Part shown: piece by piece, positions 1 to 8,531 of the stretch
How the letters are laid out: the number at the start of each line of letters is the position of its first letter
Position numbering within the stretch: the first letter of the stretch is position 1
Assembly (NCBI GenBank): GCA_964507245.1
Contig: CAZDQC010000006.1
Location: 1 to 57,927 of the forward strand
DNA: 57,927 nucleotides
Direction: 5' to 3'
DNA from: GCA-2731375 sp964507245
GTDB lineage: Bacteria > Pseudomonadota > Alphaproteobacteria > GCA-2731375
Made by a program: the position numbers and the translations under genes
The notes under the pieces: model-generated
Database searches by the model: none
Seen by the model: only the letters and a program-made list of their open reading frames with translations
What the model was told of the DNA's origin: nothing

Positions 1-2
1 CG

Positions 3-536
3 CCCTATTTCGCACAAAAACTGCCCAATGCGACGTTTGTCGCGCCAAACGGACCTCAGCGTTGTGATATGTCGCCGATGGGTTATCAATGGTTTGCCAT
101 CAGTCAGTTTGACGATAGCAGCCGTCTCAAGGGTGTTCTAGACGCAGCGCCAATCTTAAACCAATTCATCGACCAGGAGCTCGAAAGCCACGGCCTGACA
201 GAAAAGAACCTACTGCTGGTTGGTTTCAGCCAGGGCACCATGATGAGTTTGCATGTCGGCCTGCGTCGCGACAGTCAAGTCGCGGGAATTTTGGGCTATT
301 CTGGCCTGCTGGCAGGCCCTGAATTACTGACGGACGAAATCAGGTCCAAGCCGCCCGTCCTGATGATCCATGGTGACAGGGATGAAATGTTGCCCGTCCA
401 GCACCTCCATGACGCGGTCCAGGCTCTGGGTGGCGCTGGCTTGAACGTGGAATGGCACGTCAGCCAGGGCGCCGGCCACACCATTGCCCAGGATGGCTTG
501 GAACTTGGCATGCAGTTCGTACAACGGGTATTTTGA
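3..536 (+). CDS. Phospholipase/carboxylesterase family alpha/beta hydrolase (5' partial)
   Basis: The reading frame is open from the window edge, so the N-terminus is missing; 177 residues are visible. The family (Abhydrolase_2, YpfH/acyl-protein-thioesterase-like) hydrolyses carboxylic esters in the cytoplasm. The nucleophile elbow is GFSQGT, the acidic residue lies in GDRDEMLPV and the catalytic His in GAGHTIAQDG near the C-terminus, so the triad is complete. An internal ATG at 69 is not the true start, because conserved family sequence (LPNATFVAPNGPQ) precedes it in frame. The physiological substrate is unknown. No co-directional partner lies downstream, since the next gene is on the other strand. 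Confidence 0.85.
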   Translation, partial: PYFAQKLPNATFVAPNGPQRCDMSPMGYQWFAISQFDDSSRLKGVLDAAPILNQFIDQELESHGLTEKNLLLVGFSQGTMMSLHVGLRRDSQVAGILGYSGLLAGPELLTDEIRSKPPVLMIHGDRDEMLPVQHLHDAVQALGGAGLNVEWHVSQGAGHTIAQDGLELGMQFVQRVF

Positions 537-798
537 GGCTCAATTGTCATCATAGGCCGATCGGCCCTCTAACCATTCAAAAAAATTTTGCACTAATACA
601 ATCAGATGATGTCGCCGGCACGCAGCCCGTAGTTCCCAAAAGATCTACTCCTATGAGCCCAACGGTTTAGCAACTATCTACGTCTAAGTCCCTAAATTCA
701 AAACGCCGAATTTAGCCTTTGGCGGACCAGCAACAGCGGCTTGACTGACAACTATCAGAAAAACGCACACTTGAACTGTTAAGACGGTATGCAATCCC

Positions 799-1554
799 TC
801 ATCGCTTATCCTTCATATCAGCATAGTCCTGCATGGCCTCTTCCATCCGACCGGAAGCTGCAATCAGAGCGTTTCCAAGTTTACCCATTTCCAAGGCGTC
901 AAGAAGGGGCATGTTACGGGCGGCGCGAAGGGCTTCCTTGGTCATACGCACGGCGTCCCGATCCAGAGCCACCAGATTACGAACGAACTGCTGCGCCAAT
1001 TGATTCAAAGCCTCGGCACCGTCAACTAGGCGGTTGATAAGCCCTACTTCGTAGAGGCGACGAGCCGAGATCAGATCGCCGAACATGAGGAACTCCAGCG
1101 CCAATCGCGGACCCATCAGATTGGTTAGTACCGGCGTGTTGATGGCAGCAGGAAAGCCCCGGCGCATCTCCAAGGCGCCAAATTTTGCCTCTTCCTCAGC
1201 CAGGACGAAATCGCAGATCATGGCAAGAGTGAAACCGCCCGCCACCGCGTAACCTTCGACCACAGCGACGGTCGGCTTGCTCATAGTATGCAAAAGGCGG
1301 TTCACCTTCGTCCAGGTCTCGTCCGCAGCCAAGGCCGAAGCTAAATCGCGGTCCGGCGGACGGGTCAAATCGCGGCCAGCGCAGAAGTTTCCGCCCGCAC
1401 CCCGGATCACAAGGCATCGGGTTTCCGCGTCGGCTTCGGCCTCTTCAATGGTTTGGGTCAGGCCATCGATAATGGCTGCATCAAGAGCGTTTCGCTGTTT
1501 CGGCCGATTGAGAGTAAGGGTTGTCGCTCCGTCGAGCTTTTCGATCTGCATCAT
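799..1554 (-). CDS. Enoyl-CoA hydratase/isomerase (crotonase) family protein
   Basis: 251 residues, the normal length of a single-domain crotonase. The CoA-binding oxyanion-hole segments are visible as GAGGNFCAGRDL (about residues 51-62) and VEGYAVAGGFTLAM (about 99-112), followed by the FGALEMRRGFPAA segment, where family members carry an acid/base Glu. Crotonases hydrate, isomerise or hydrolyse acyl-CoA thioesters, and the exact reaction cannot be fixed from sequence. It is a lone minus-strand gene divergent from the histidine phosphatase at 1656. The start is the ATG at 1554, preceded by a GAGG-type ribosome site (AGGAGGTGACC on the coding strand). Confidence 0.85.
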   Translation of the reverse strand: MMQIEKLDGATTLTLNRPKQRNALDAAIIDGLTQTIEEAEADAETRCLVIRGAGGNFCAGRDLTRPPDRDLASALAADETWTKVNRLLHTMSKPTVAVVEGYAVAGGFTLAMICDFVLAEEEAKFGALEMRRGFPAAINTPVLTNLMGPRLALEFLMFGDLISARRLYEVGLINRLVDGAEALNQLAQQFVRNLVALDRDAVRMTKEALRAARNMPLLDALEMGKLGNALIAASGRMEEAMQDYADMKDKR

Positions 1555-1655
1555 AGGTCACCTCCTCTGTTCGTATATGGTGCACGGCAGAGGTTTCACT
1601 GTCCATAACCAGCCAAGCATGGAAAGATATTTGCTCTGCAACAGCGATTCTTGGT

Positions 1656-2270
1656 ATGTCAGAAAAACGGCTTTATCTTATTCGTCACGGCCATACAGCC
1701 TGGAACGGCCCGCCTTTGCGTTTTCAAGGACAGATGGACAGTTCCCTTTCGGACAATGGACGGGCAGAGGCCATTGCGCTGGGCGAACGTATGCCTTATC
1801 AGCCCGATCGGGTCATTTCATCGCCGGCGCTGCGCTGTCGGCAGACAGTGGATTGCCTTTTTAATCGTAAACCTGACGAGATCGACCCTCGTTGCATCGA
1901 GATCGGACTTGGGTGGTTTGAGGGTCATCTAGCCTCGGAAGTAGAAGCAAAGGACAGTGAGGCCCTGCGCGTCTGGCAAGAGAGGCCCTGGGACGGCGCG
2001 CCTTGGGGGGGAGAAAGCCTTTCGGAGCTACAAATTCGTGTCGTGGCGGGCATCACTGACATCGTTGCCGGTATCGCACCTGACGAGAGGGTCTTCCTAG
2101 CAGTTCACGGCGGCGTGTTACGCACCCTAATTTGTTTCTTGAATGATATGCCATTGACCGAATACTCCAGCATACCCATGGCCAATTTGACCCTGTTAGA
2201 GCTCACTGCCGAAGACGTAAGGCGCGGTGATCGCAACATTCGTAATGTTGAACCCGAAGACATGATCTAG
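1656..2270 (+). CDS. Histidine phosphatase family protein
   Basis: 204 residues beginning MSEKRLYLIRHGHTAWNG. The RHGxT phosphohistidine motif and the distal His in VHGGVLRTL define the histidine phosphatase (phosphoglycerate mutase-like, CobC/PhoE/GpmB) superfamily. These enzymes remove phosphate from sugar phosphates, nucleotides or cofactor precursors through a phospho-His intermediate. The gene ends one base before the ABC-F ATPase gene starts, so the two are probably co-transcribed. There is no cobalamin-synthesis neighbour to justify calling it CobC. Confidence 0.85.
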   Translation: MSEKRLYLIRHGHTAWNGPPLRFQGQMDSSLSDNGRAEAIALGERMPYQPDRVISSPALRCRQTVDCLFNRKPDEIDPRCIEIGLGWFEGHLASEVEAKDSEALRVWQERPWDGAPWGGESLSELQIRVVAGITDIVAGIAPDERVFLAVHGGVLRTLICFLNDMPLTEYSSIPMANLTLLELTAEDVRRGDRNIRNVEPEDMI

Positions 2271-2271
2271 A

Positions 2272-4068
2272 ATGGCCCCACCCATTCTCATCTTGCGCGA
2301 TATCGATCTTACATTTGGCGGTACGCCCTTGCTACGCGGCGCGGAACTCTCGGTTTCTCAAGGTGATCGCATGTGTCTCGTGGGACGTAATGGCTCGGGC
2401 AAATCAACGTTGATGAAAATCGCCAACGGCCAGATAGAACCTGACAACGGAGAAATCTTTCTTCAACCTGGCGTCACCGTACGCTACCTGCCTCAGGAAC
2501 CGGATTTGTCTGCACATCGCGACGTGCTGTCCTATGTCCAGGATGGATTAGCGCCAGGGGATGATCCCAATCGTGCAACCTACCTTTTGGCAAAACTGGG
2601 ACTGTCAGGAGAGGCAAACCCAGCATATTTGTCCGGCGGAGAAAGCCGCCGCGCGGCGCTAGCCCGAGTGCTAGCACCTGAACCGAATATTCTGCTACTA
2701 GATGAACCCACCAACCATCTCGATTTAGTTGCCATTGAATGGCTTGAGGCGGAACTAGAAACTTTGCGCTCAGCCCTAATAATTGTCAGCCATGACCGGC
2801 GTTTTCTCTCTAAACTTTCGCGCACCACGGTTTGGCTCAGTCATGGTGAAACCCGTTTGCTAAACAAGGGCTTTTCCGAATTCGAAGCCTGGCGGGACGA
2901 CATACTGCAAAGAGAGGAAGAGGAACAACACAAACTAGATCGCAAGATCACCCGCGAAGAGCACTGGCTAACGTATGGCGTCACCGCGCGACGCAAACGC
3001 AACCAACGTCGGCTAGCTGCTCTCCAGGCTTTACGCACGCAAAAGCGCGAAAGCATTCGCCCCACCGGCAATGTGAGGCTAAAAGTCACCGATAGCAGTC
3101 TGTCCGGCAAATTAGTAATAGAGGCCAAGGGTATTTCCAAGGCGTACAACGGCACAGAGATTGTGGCAAATTTCTCCACACGAATCCAACGAGGCGACCG
3201 AGTTGGCATCATTGGACGAAATGGAGCGGGCAAGACCACACTATTAAATATGCTGACCGGCGCGTCGGACCCCGATGACGGTGCTATCCGCCTGGGCGCC
3301 AATTTGGCTGTGGCCAGTTTAGATCAACTCCGTGAAAACCTAGATCCCAACGCCACCCTATCGGAGGCGTTGACCAGCAGCAGTGGCGACCGGGTTAGCG
3401 TCGCCGGCAAGAATAAGCATGTCATCAGTTACATGAAGGATTTCCTATTTCAGCCGGATCAGATCGGTACCGCTGTTTCAGCTCTGTCGGGAGGCGAACG
3501 CGGCCGGGTCATGCTGGCCCGCGCCCTGGCAAAACCCTCCAACCTATTAGTGCTGGACGAGCCCACTAACGATCTCGATCTGGAAACCCTGGATTTATTG
3601 CAGGAGATGCTGACGGATTATCCAGGCACAGTGATTCTGGTCAGTCATGACCGTGAATTTCTTGATCGTGTCGTAACGTCAGTGATCGCGCCGGAAAGCC
3701 GTGGCCAATGGCTGGAATATGCGGGCGGCTACTCGGACATGCAGGCGCAAAGACAAGAAGTTCAGCCGACCACAGCCGCCGCCGTACCGGCAAAAACAAA
3801 ACGGGCCACGAAACAATCTAATTCCAACCGTAAGCTTTCCTTCAAGGACAAACACGCGCTTGAGACGTTGCCGGGACTAATTGAAACTCTGCAGAAAAAG
3901 ATCGCGAACCTTGAAAAGACCCTGTCCGACCCGACACTTTTCGGCAAGGACCCGACTGCCTTTGATATGGCATCAACTCGTTTGACCGAGGTCATGGATG
4001 AACTAGCCAAGGCGGAAGAAAACTGGTTAATTTTGGAGATGCGGCGCGAGCAAATTGAAGCCAATTAG
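2272..4068 (+). CDS. uup: ABC-F family ATP-binding protein (Uup-like)
   Basis: 598-residue soluble protein with two ABC ATPase domains and no membrane segment. Domain 1 has Walker A GRNGSGKST, signature LSGGESRRAALAR and Walker B LLLDEPTNHLD; domain 2 has GRNGAGKTT, LSGGERGRVMLAR and LVLDEPTNDLD. A charged linker joins them and the last 90 or so residues form a Lys/Glu-rich probable coiled coil, as in Uup. ABC-F proteins act on ribosomes or DNA intermediates and do not transport. It follows the phosphatase with a 1-bp gap (TAG A ATG). The symbol rests on the C-terminal coiled coil; other ABC-F subfamilies are possible. Confidence 0.85.
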   Translation: MAPPILILRDIDLTFGGTPLLRGAELSVSQGDRMCLVGRNGSGKSTLMKIANGQIEPDNGEIFLQPGVTVRYLPQEPDLSAHRDVLSYVQDGLAPGDDPNRATYLLAKLGLSGEANPAYLSGGESRRAALARVLAPEPNILLLDEPTNHLDLVAIEWLEAELETLRSALIIVSHDRRFLSKLSRTTVWLSHGETRLLNKGFSEFEAWRDDILQREEEEQHKLDRKITREEHWLTYGVTARRKRNQRRLAALQALRTQKRESIRPTGNVRLKVTDSSLSGKLVIEAKGISKAYNGTEIVANFSTRIQRGDRVGIIGRNGAGKTTLLNMLTGASDPDDGAIRLGANLAVASLDQLRENLDPNATLSEALTSSSGDRVSVAGKNKHVISYMKDFLFQPDQIGTAVSALSGGERGRVMLARALAKPSNLLVLDEPTNDLDLETLDLLQEMLTDYPGTVILVSHDREFLDRVVTSVIAPESRGQWLEYAGGYSDMQAQRQEVQPTTAAAVPAKTKRATKQSNSNRKLSFKDKHALETLPGLIETLQKKIANLEKTLSDPTLFGKDPTAFDMASTRLTEVMDELAKAEENWLILEMRREQIEAN

Positions 4069-4168
4069 CGCAAAGATAGAAAGCCTATGACACATATCCA
4101 AGAATTTTACAGTTGGATCGCCGGCATCCCAAAGTCTAAAATGCTTAAAATTTTGGCAGGGGACAGGA

Positions 4169-5101
4169 ATGAAGCTCGTCTATTTCAATGATTATCAAAT
4201 CGGCTTGATCAAGGATGACCGGGTGGTGGACGTCACCGAGATGTGCGCGGACATACCGCACATCGACCGCCGCGCCTTGATAAACGGATTGATCGCCCGG
4301 TTTGATGATTACCGCGAAAAGCTAGAAACCGCGGTAGCGTCCGAAGACGAGGGGCAGCCGCTATCGACTGTTACCTTGCGCCCGCCGATCCCCCTGCCCC
4401 GCAATATTGACTGCATGGCGGTGAACTACATGGAAGACGGAACCCGAGATGCGCCGGCACCTATCAACGGCTTCCACAAATCGGCTTCCGCTATTATCGG
4501 TCCTGGCGACACCATGGTTCTTGATGATATTGCCGCCACCATTTTCGAGGGCGAAGCGGAATTGGCCGTGATCATCGGCAAGCCGGCCAATCATGTGCCT
4601 GAGAAGGACGCCATGGGTTATGTCTTTGGCTACACGTGCTTTATTGATGGTTCTGCGCGCGGTGTGGGACCCTCCAACAACTTCTTTTTCCAGATGAAGA
4701 GCCGGGATACATTCGCACCCATCGGGCCCTGTATTGTCACGGCAGACGAGGTCGACAACCCCCAAAATCTCGCCGTGAAATTGAGTGTCAACGGTACCGT
4801 CATGCAGGACTTCAACACTGACGATATGGCACATAGCATTTCCCGCTGCATCGAGTGGACATCATCCATCCATGCCCTGGAGCCGGGCGATATTCTTGCC
4901 ACAGGCACCAATCACCGCGGGCTTAGCGCATTCCAGGACGGCGATAAGGTTGACCTGGAAATCGAGGGTATCGGCTGCTTATCCATAAACATCAGCGATG
5001 ATCAGAAGCGCACCTGGTCGCGCGATACCCGATTGGAACACGCAGAAAAGGGTCTTGAAGGACCGCATACGCCCCAATTAACTGGGAAGTATGCTCCGTA
5101 A
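4169..5101 (+). CDS. Fumarylacetoacetate hydrolase (FAH) family protein
   Basis: 310 residues with a short N-terminal domain and a FAH C-terminal fold. The metal site is visible as IFEGEAELAVIIG (ExE) followed by the Asp in YTCFIDGSARG. The family covers C-C hydrolases, decarboxylases and hydratases of 2-oxo/2-hydroxy acids in degradation of aromatics and other carbon sources. It is followed five bases later by a phytanoyl-CoA dioxygenase-like gene, which suggests a two-step pathway on one transcript. ATG 4169 is preceded by GGGGACAGG. The substrate is unknown. Confidence 0.85.
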   Translation: MKLVYFNDYQIGLIKDDRVVDVTEMCADIPHIDRRALINGLIARFDDYREKLETAVASEDEGQPLSTVTLRPPIPLPRNIDCMAVNYMEDGTRDAPAPINGFHKSASAIIGPGDTMVLDDIAATIFEGEAELAVIIGKPANHVPEKDAMGYVFGYTCFIDGSARGVGPSNNFFFQMKSRDTFAPIGPCIVTADEVDNPQNLAVKLSVNGTVMQDFNTDDMAHSISRCIEWTSSIHALEPGDILATGTNHRGLSAFQDGDKVDLEIEGIGCLSINISDDQKRTWSRDTRLEHAEKGLEGPHTPQLTGKYAP

Positions 5102-5106
5102 AATTC

Positions 5107-6111
5107 ATGCAGCCGTACACAGACGCAACTGATTTAGTAATGGACGGCGCCGCTCTAGCTGAGCGCCTTGCGCAAGATGGTTATCTTTTCATCAGGGGCC
5201 TGGTGCCAGCAGATGCCGTGGAAAATGTTGGCCAGCAATTCCTGGATGTAGTTGCTCAGGGCGGCTGGCTCGACCCGGATCATCCAAAGGAAGCCCGCAT
5301 CGCCAACCGGAATATCGTTTGCGCTGATCCCGAACCAGAATTTCTAGAGGTCTTTCGACGTTTCCATGCGCGTGAAGACAGCCACGCCCTGAAACACCAC
5401 CCCAACATTGTCGACTTGTTTACGCGTATCTTCAGAGAAAAAGTTTTGGTGCACCCGCTGTTCGTCGCCCGCAATATATTTCCCCAAAGAGAAAAACTTA
5501 CCACCCGCCCACACCAGGATTTTGTCCATATTCAAGGCACGGCAGAGACAATGACGGTTTGGTTGCCCCTTCATGATTGCCCACGCGAGATGGGAGGATT
5601 GGCGGTTGCCGAAGGATCTCACAAGCAAGGCGTTCATGATTTCACGGTCGCGTCCGGCGCAGGAGGATTGGAGGTTACGGCGCCTTTTAACGGGCAGTGG
5701 CGGTTTGGTGATTTTGGCGTCGGCGATGCCCTGATATTTCATTCCATGATGGTTCACAAAGGAATGCACAATAAAACAAAAATGATCCGACACTCCATCG
5801 ATGCCCGTTATCAAAGGGCCAGCGAGCCCATTTCCGAAGTTTCAATGGCCAACTATTCAGGCTGTGGCAATTGGGAGGAGATCTACGGCAATTGGGAATT
5901 AGATGATTTGAAGTATTACTGGCGCAAACAAGAACCTGACGTCCAGCCTTATGATTTCCAATACTATGATCGCCGAGATGACATTGCCTTTAAGATGGCT
6001 GAAGACGGCAATAACACCGCCCGCGCAGCGCTGCTTCGCATTGTACAGCGCGATCCGAGAGCTGAGAAACGCGCACGTGCCTCCATTTTACTGGATCGTC
6101 TGGAAGCCTAA
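5107..6111 (+). CDS. Phytanoyl-CoA dioxygenase (PhyH) family protein
   Basis: 334 residues. The Fe(II)/2-oxoglutarate dioxygenase facial triad is visible: HQD at residues 136-138 (TTRPHQDFVHIQG) and the distal His at about 217 (HSMMVHKG), with an Arg in IRHSIDARYQ about a dozen residues later that fits 2-oxoglutarate binding. PhyH-family enzymes hydroxylate carboxylic acids, CoA esters or quaternary amines. Coupled to the FAH-family gene by a 5-bp spacing. A role in hydroxylating a small organic acid before cleavage is an inference. The substrate is not determinable. Confidence 0.85.
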   Translation: MQPYTDATDLVMDGAALAERLAQDGYLFIRGLVPADAVENVGQQFLDVVAQGGWLDPDHPKEARIANRNIVCADPEPEFLEVFRRFHAREDSHALKHHPNIVDLFTRIFREKVLVHPLFVARNIFPQREKLTTRPHQDFVHIQGTAETMTVWLPLHDCPREMGGLAVAEGSHKQGVHDFTVASGAGGLEVTAPFNGQWRFGDFGVGDALIFHSMMVHKGMHNKTKMIRHSIDARYQRASEPISEVSMANYSGCGNWEEIYGNWELDDLKYYWRKQEPDVQPYDFQYYDRRDDIAFKMAEDGNNTARAALLRIVQRDPRAEKRARASILLDRLEA

Positions 6112-6655
6112 TCCAGATTATCGGCGAGAACTTCAGTGCCGGCGTTTAATTAGCAGCAAATCTTCTTAGCCAGATTGAGTGCCTAGGAAATGCCGGTCAT
6201 GGCCGATTTGCATTGGGTGGCGGTAGTTAGCGGAATTTCCCATTAAAGAGTACCAGTTGATCTTCACCAATCCGAGCCTGTCGCTGACATTGCTCTAACC
6301 GTTCATAGAGCACAATGCCACTCTTCCCAATTCGCAACACAGTACCGCCATTGTATAAAGCTCTACGTTGTTGGAAGTATTGTTTCAGAACAACAACATT
6401 GATGCCGCATAACACGATGAACCTGACTTGCCCCAATTTCTATTGATGACTACTGGACGCAGCATAACCATAATTACTTGCTTCGGAACGCCGGGTTCCT
6501 CTTTGATAGCTATCGCTATAACTTGTTGGCATCCAACTTTGATGATCTCGGCTTGAAGCACGTCGCCGACGGGCAAATTTTGTCAACTCAGAATTTGTGG
6601 GGTGACTTGCGTTCCTTGCGACTTTCGCCATACTGACCACTTGGCAAAAACAATT
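6112..6655. other. Intergenic stretch with broken-looking minus-strand frames
   Basis: No convincing complete gene. On the minus strand two overlapping open frames (6576-6385 and 6436-6227) read as moderately hydrophobic protein-like sequence that would continue one into the other through a single frame change near 6385-6436 (…VVINRNWG then QVRFIVLCGIN…). This could be a decayed gene, a sequencing frameshift or chance. I recognise no family in it. Confidence 0.3.
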
Positions 6656-6670
6656 GAAAGGAGGTGATCC
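6656..6670 (+). promoter_or_regulatory. Exceptionally strong ribosome binding site
   Basis: GAAAGGAGGTGATCC is a 15-base exact complement of the usual alphaproteobacterial 16S rRNA 3' tail. GGAGG ends seven bases before the ATG at 6672, the optimal spacing. It decides the start of the small frame that follows. Confidence 0.6.
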
Positions 6671-6671
6671 A

Positions 6672-6749
6672 ATGTCTAATGAATTGTGCGCCGTAGCGAG
6701 CGGCCTGGGGATGCATGGTGGACAAAGGGAAAGCCTCTCTCTGTCGTAA
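6672..6749 (+). CDS. Possible 25-aa small protein or leader peptide
   Basis: Twenty-five codons, MSNELCAVASGLGMHGGQRE then SLSLS, starting directly after a 15-base perfect Shine-Dalgarno and ending 58 bases before a strong plus-strand terminator (6808-6839). The combination of an optimal ribosome site, short frame and terminator makes a compact transcription unit. I do not recognise the peptide. It has no transmembrane stretch and no run of one amino acid that would suggest attenuation. Alternatives are an sRNA with an incidental frame, or a chance site. On the opposite strand the same bases mimic the 16S rRNA 3' end, but no further rRNA similarity surrounds them. Confidence 0.35.
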   Translation: MSNELCAVASGLGMHGGQRESLSLS

Positions 6750-6807
6750 CTAGTATCTTGGCCAGAGCAATCTGGCATCTGGGACCTCGTTATGGCCCAG
6801 TTCACGG

Positions 6808-6839
6808 AAAGGCGGTCTAAAGACCGCCTTTCTTTTTTT
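6808..6839 (+). terminator. Rho-independent terminator
   Basis: Perfect 10-bp stem AAAGGCGGTC / GACCGCCTTT around a TAAA loop, followed by C and seven T on the plus strand. It terminates plus-strand transcription (small frame at 6672 and possibly the FAH-PhyH unit). The xerC stop codon on the minus strand lies in its loop. Confidence 0.8.
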
Positions 6840-7822
6840 CAGTTTTCCGTGATCGTTCCTGAGGGTGAGCCCCTTTGTAGACCGCCATTAGGCGTTCCTC
6901 GTCGACCTCAGTATATCTTTGCGTGGTGGATAGGCTGGCATGGCCCAACAGCTCCTGGATGGTCCGTAAATCGCCACCGCCCGCCAAAAGATGAGTGGCA
7001 AAGGAGTGACGCAGGGCATGGGGCGTCGCTGTGCTGGGCAAACCGATAGAAACCCGCAATTTCTGCATCTGGGCCCTCACGATTCGCTGATTGAGACGTT
7101 TTCCTTGCACTCCCACGAATAACGGCCCGTTTTGAGCAACCTTAAATGGGCTCAAATCTAAATAGGCGCGTACTGCATTACGGACTACGGGCAGCACCGG
7201 CACGACCCGATCCTTTCCTCCCTTGCCCCGGATCATCAGGGAATCGCCGAACGGAACCTGATTTCCGTTCAATTCCAGTGCCTCGGAAATTCGTAGGCCG
7301 CAACCGTACAACAACGTAAGCACCGCCAAATCCCGCGCCTGAACCCAAGGTTTCTCGGATACCAAGGCAATATCCAACAGGGTCGTCACCGCTTCGTTCA
7401 CGCTCAGAGGTTTGGGCACTCCGTGAGGGCGCTTTGGTGTACGCAATCGCGTGGATGGCCGAGTTCGCAAACAGTTTCTGTCGTTCACAAAAACGGAAAA
7501 AACTCCGAATTGCCGACAATGCCCGCGCCAACGTAACCGGCTTCAAGCCTTTGCTACGTTCGCCAACTTCGCCGCGATTACGATCCGCGAGGCACGCCCG
7601 AAAATCCGTGATTTTCAAATTGGTGAGGTCGTCTAGGTTTAATTCGACGATGCTGTCGTCATGTTGCAACTGAAATTTCAGAAAACTATTCAATTCACGA
7701 TCATACCCACTCAAGGTGTGTATTGAATAGCGCCTTTCGGAACGCAGCCATTCCTTCCAACGGCTGACCGCATCAACCAGCTTGGCACTCAGCGGGAGCT
7801 TCAGTCCGGCAGAACCAGCCAT
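6817..7822 (-). pseudogene. xerC: Tyrosine recombinase XerC, split by a +1 frameshift
   Basis: The N-terminal core-binding domain (from ATG 7822, MAGSAGLKLPLSAKL, through FANSAIHAI) and the catalytic domain (TPKRPHGVPKPL to the end) lie in different frames. The frame at 7447-7445 (ATT) resumes as CGT at 7443-7441 if one G near 7444 is skipped; the total length is 3n+1. All catalytic residues are in the downstream part: Arg in CGLRISEAL, Lys in GKGGKDR, HxxR in ALRHSFATH, His in LGHASL, Tyr in TQRYTEV. Repaired length is about 334 residues, normal for XerC, which resolves chromosome dimers at dif. It overlaps the DUF484 gene by 22 bases. Because xerC is normally retained and everything else is intact, a sequencing or assembly error is at least as likely as true inactivation. 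Confidence 0.85.
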
Positions 7823-8529
7823 GTCCTGATCAGCCGCTCCAACAGGCGGCAAAGGTATTGCAGCAACTCCGTCCCCTGACCGGCGTGGAACTTGTCCGCA
7901 TCGCGACTACCTAGGGCCAGCAGTCCCGGTGGCGATCCTTTGGACGGTGCCAGTCGGATCAAGGCCTGGCTGCGCACCAAATTGGCGCCGGGACCAAAAA
8001 CCAGCGGATCACCTCCGGACACCGTCTCTAGCAATGCCGGTGCACCCAGTCCCAGCATGGCATCAACACGACCCGACGGCAGAACATATACCCCTCCCAT
8101 AGGCGCCTTGGTTGGTCCGTCGTCAGCGGCTTCCACGCACAGGGTTAACGTATCCACGTCCATAACCTGAGCCAAATCTCTGGTAATGATATGGATTAGA
8201 TGCTCAAAATTGCGTGCTGCCATTATGGCTAGGGAAGCATCATGGACCAGTTTCTGCGCAGCTTGATTTGCCCGACCCACAGTTAGCAATTCTTCGTGCT
8301 GCTGTTTCAGACGCTTGACCTCGTCCCCCAAATGGCGGGCCACGATCTGACCCATATCCAAGACATTTTTACCATTATGCCTCGAGACAGGCCGCAGCAG
8401 AGCCAGCAAATCAGAATTCTCTGTCAAAAAATTCGGATGTTCCAAAAGATAGTTGCGAACCTCCTCGGCCTCCAGCACATTGGAAGGTTCGCGCCGAGGC
8501 CATTTGGTCGAAGTCCGCTTAGAGGTCAT
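7801..8529 (-). CDS. DUF484 family protein
   Basis: 242 residues. An N-terminal region rich in Leu/Arg (VRNYLLEHPNFLTENSDLLALL, here abbreviated as a recognisable DUF484 opening) precedes a GAF-like domain. DUF484 proteins are commonly encoded directly upstream of xerC in proteobacteria, as here, with a 22-base overlap. Function is unknown; the GAF-like fold suggests a small-molecule sensor or scaffold. Its start lies two bases after the end of the transaldolase gene upstream on the same strand. Confidence 0.8.
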   Translation of the reverse strand: MTSKRTSTKWPRREPSNVLEAEEVRNYLLEHPNFLTENSDLLALLRPVSRHNGKNVLDMGQIVARHLGDEVKRLKQQHEELLTVGRANQAAQKLVHDASLAIMAARNFEHLIHIITRDLAQVMDVDTLTLCVEAADDGPTKAPMGGVYVLPSGRVDAMLGLGAPALLETVSGGDPLVFGPGANLVRSQALIRLAPSKGSPPGLLALGSRDADKFHAGQGTELLQYLCRLLERLIRTWLVLPD

Positions 8530-8531
8530 CG

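Noticed and set aside
555..566. Perfect palindrome GGCCGATCGGCC after the esterase gene
   Set aside because: It leaves no loop and has no T-run, so it is neither a convincing terminator nor clearly an operator.
1277..1864. 195-codon plus-strand frame over the crotonase and phosphatase genes
   Set aside because: It is antisense/out-of-frame to two well-supported genes and has no protein-family features.
6656..6670. Minus-strand GGATCACCTCCTTTC as the 3' end of a 16S rRNA gene
   Set aside because: The sequence before it does not resemble 16S helix 45; it is better explained as a strong ribosome site on the plus strand.
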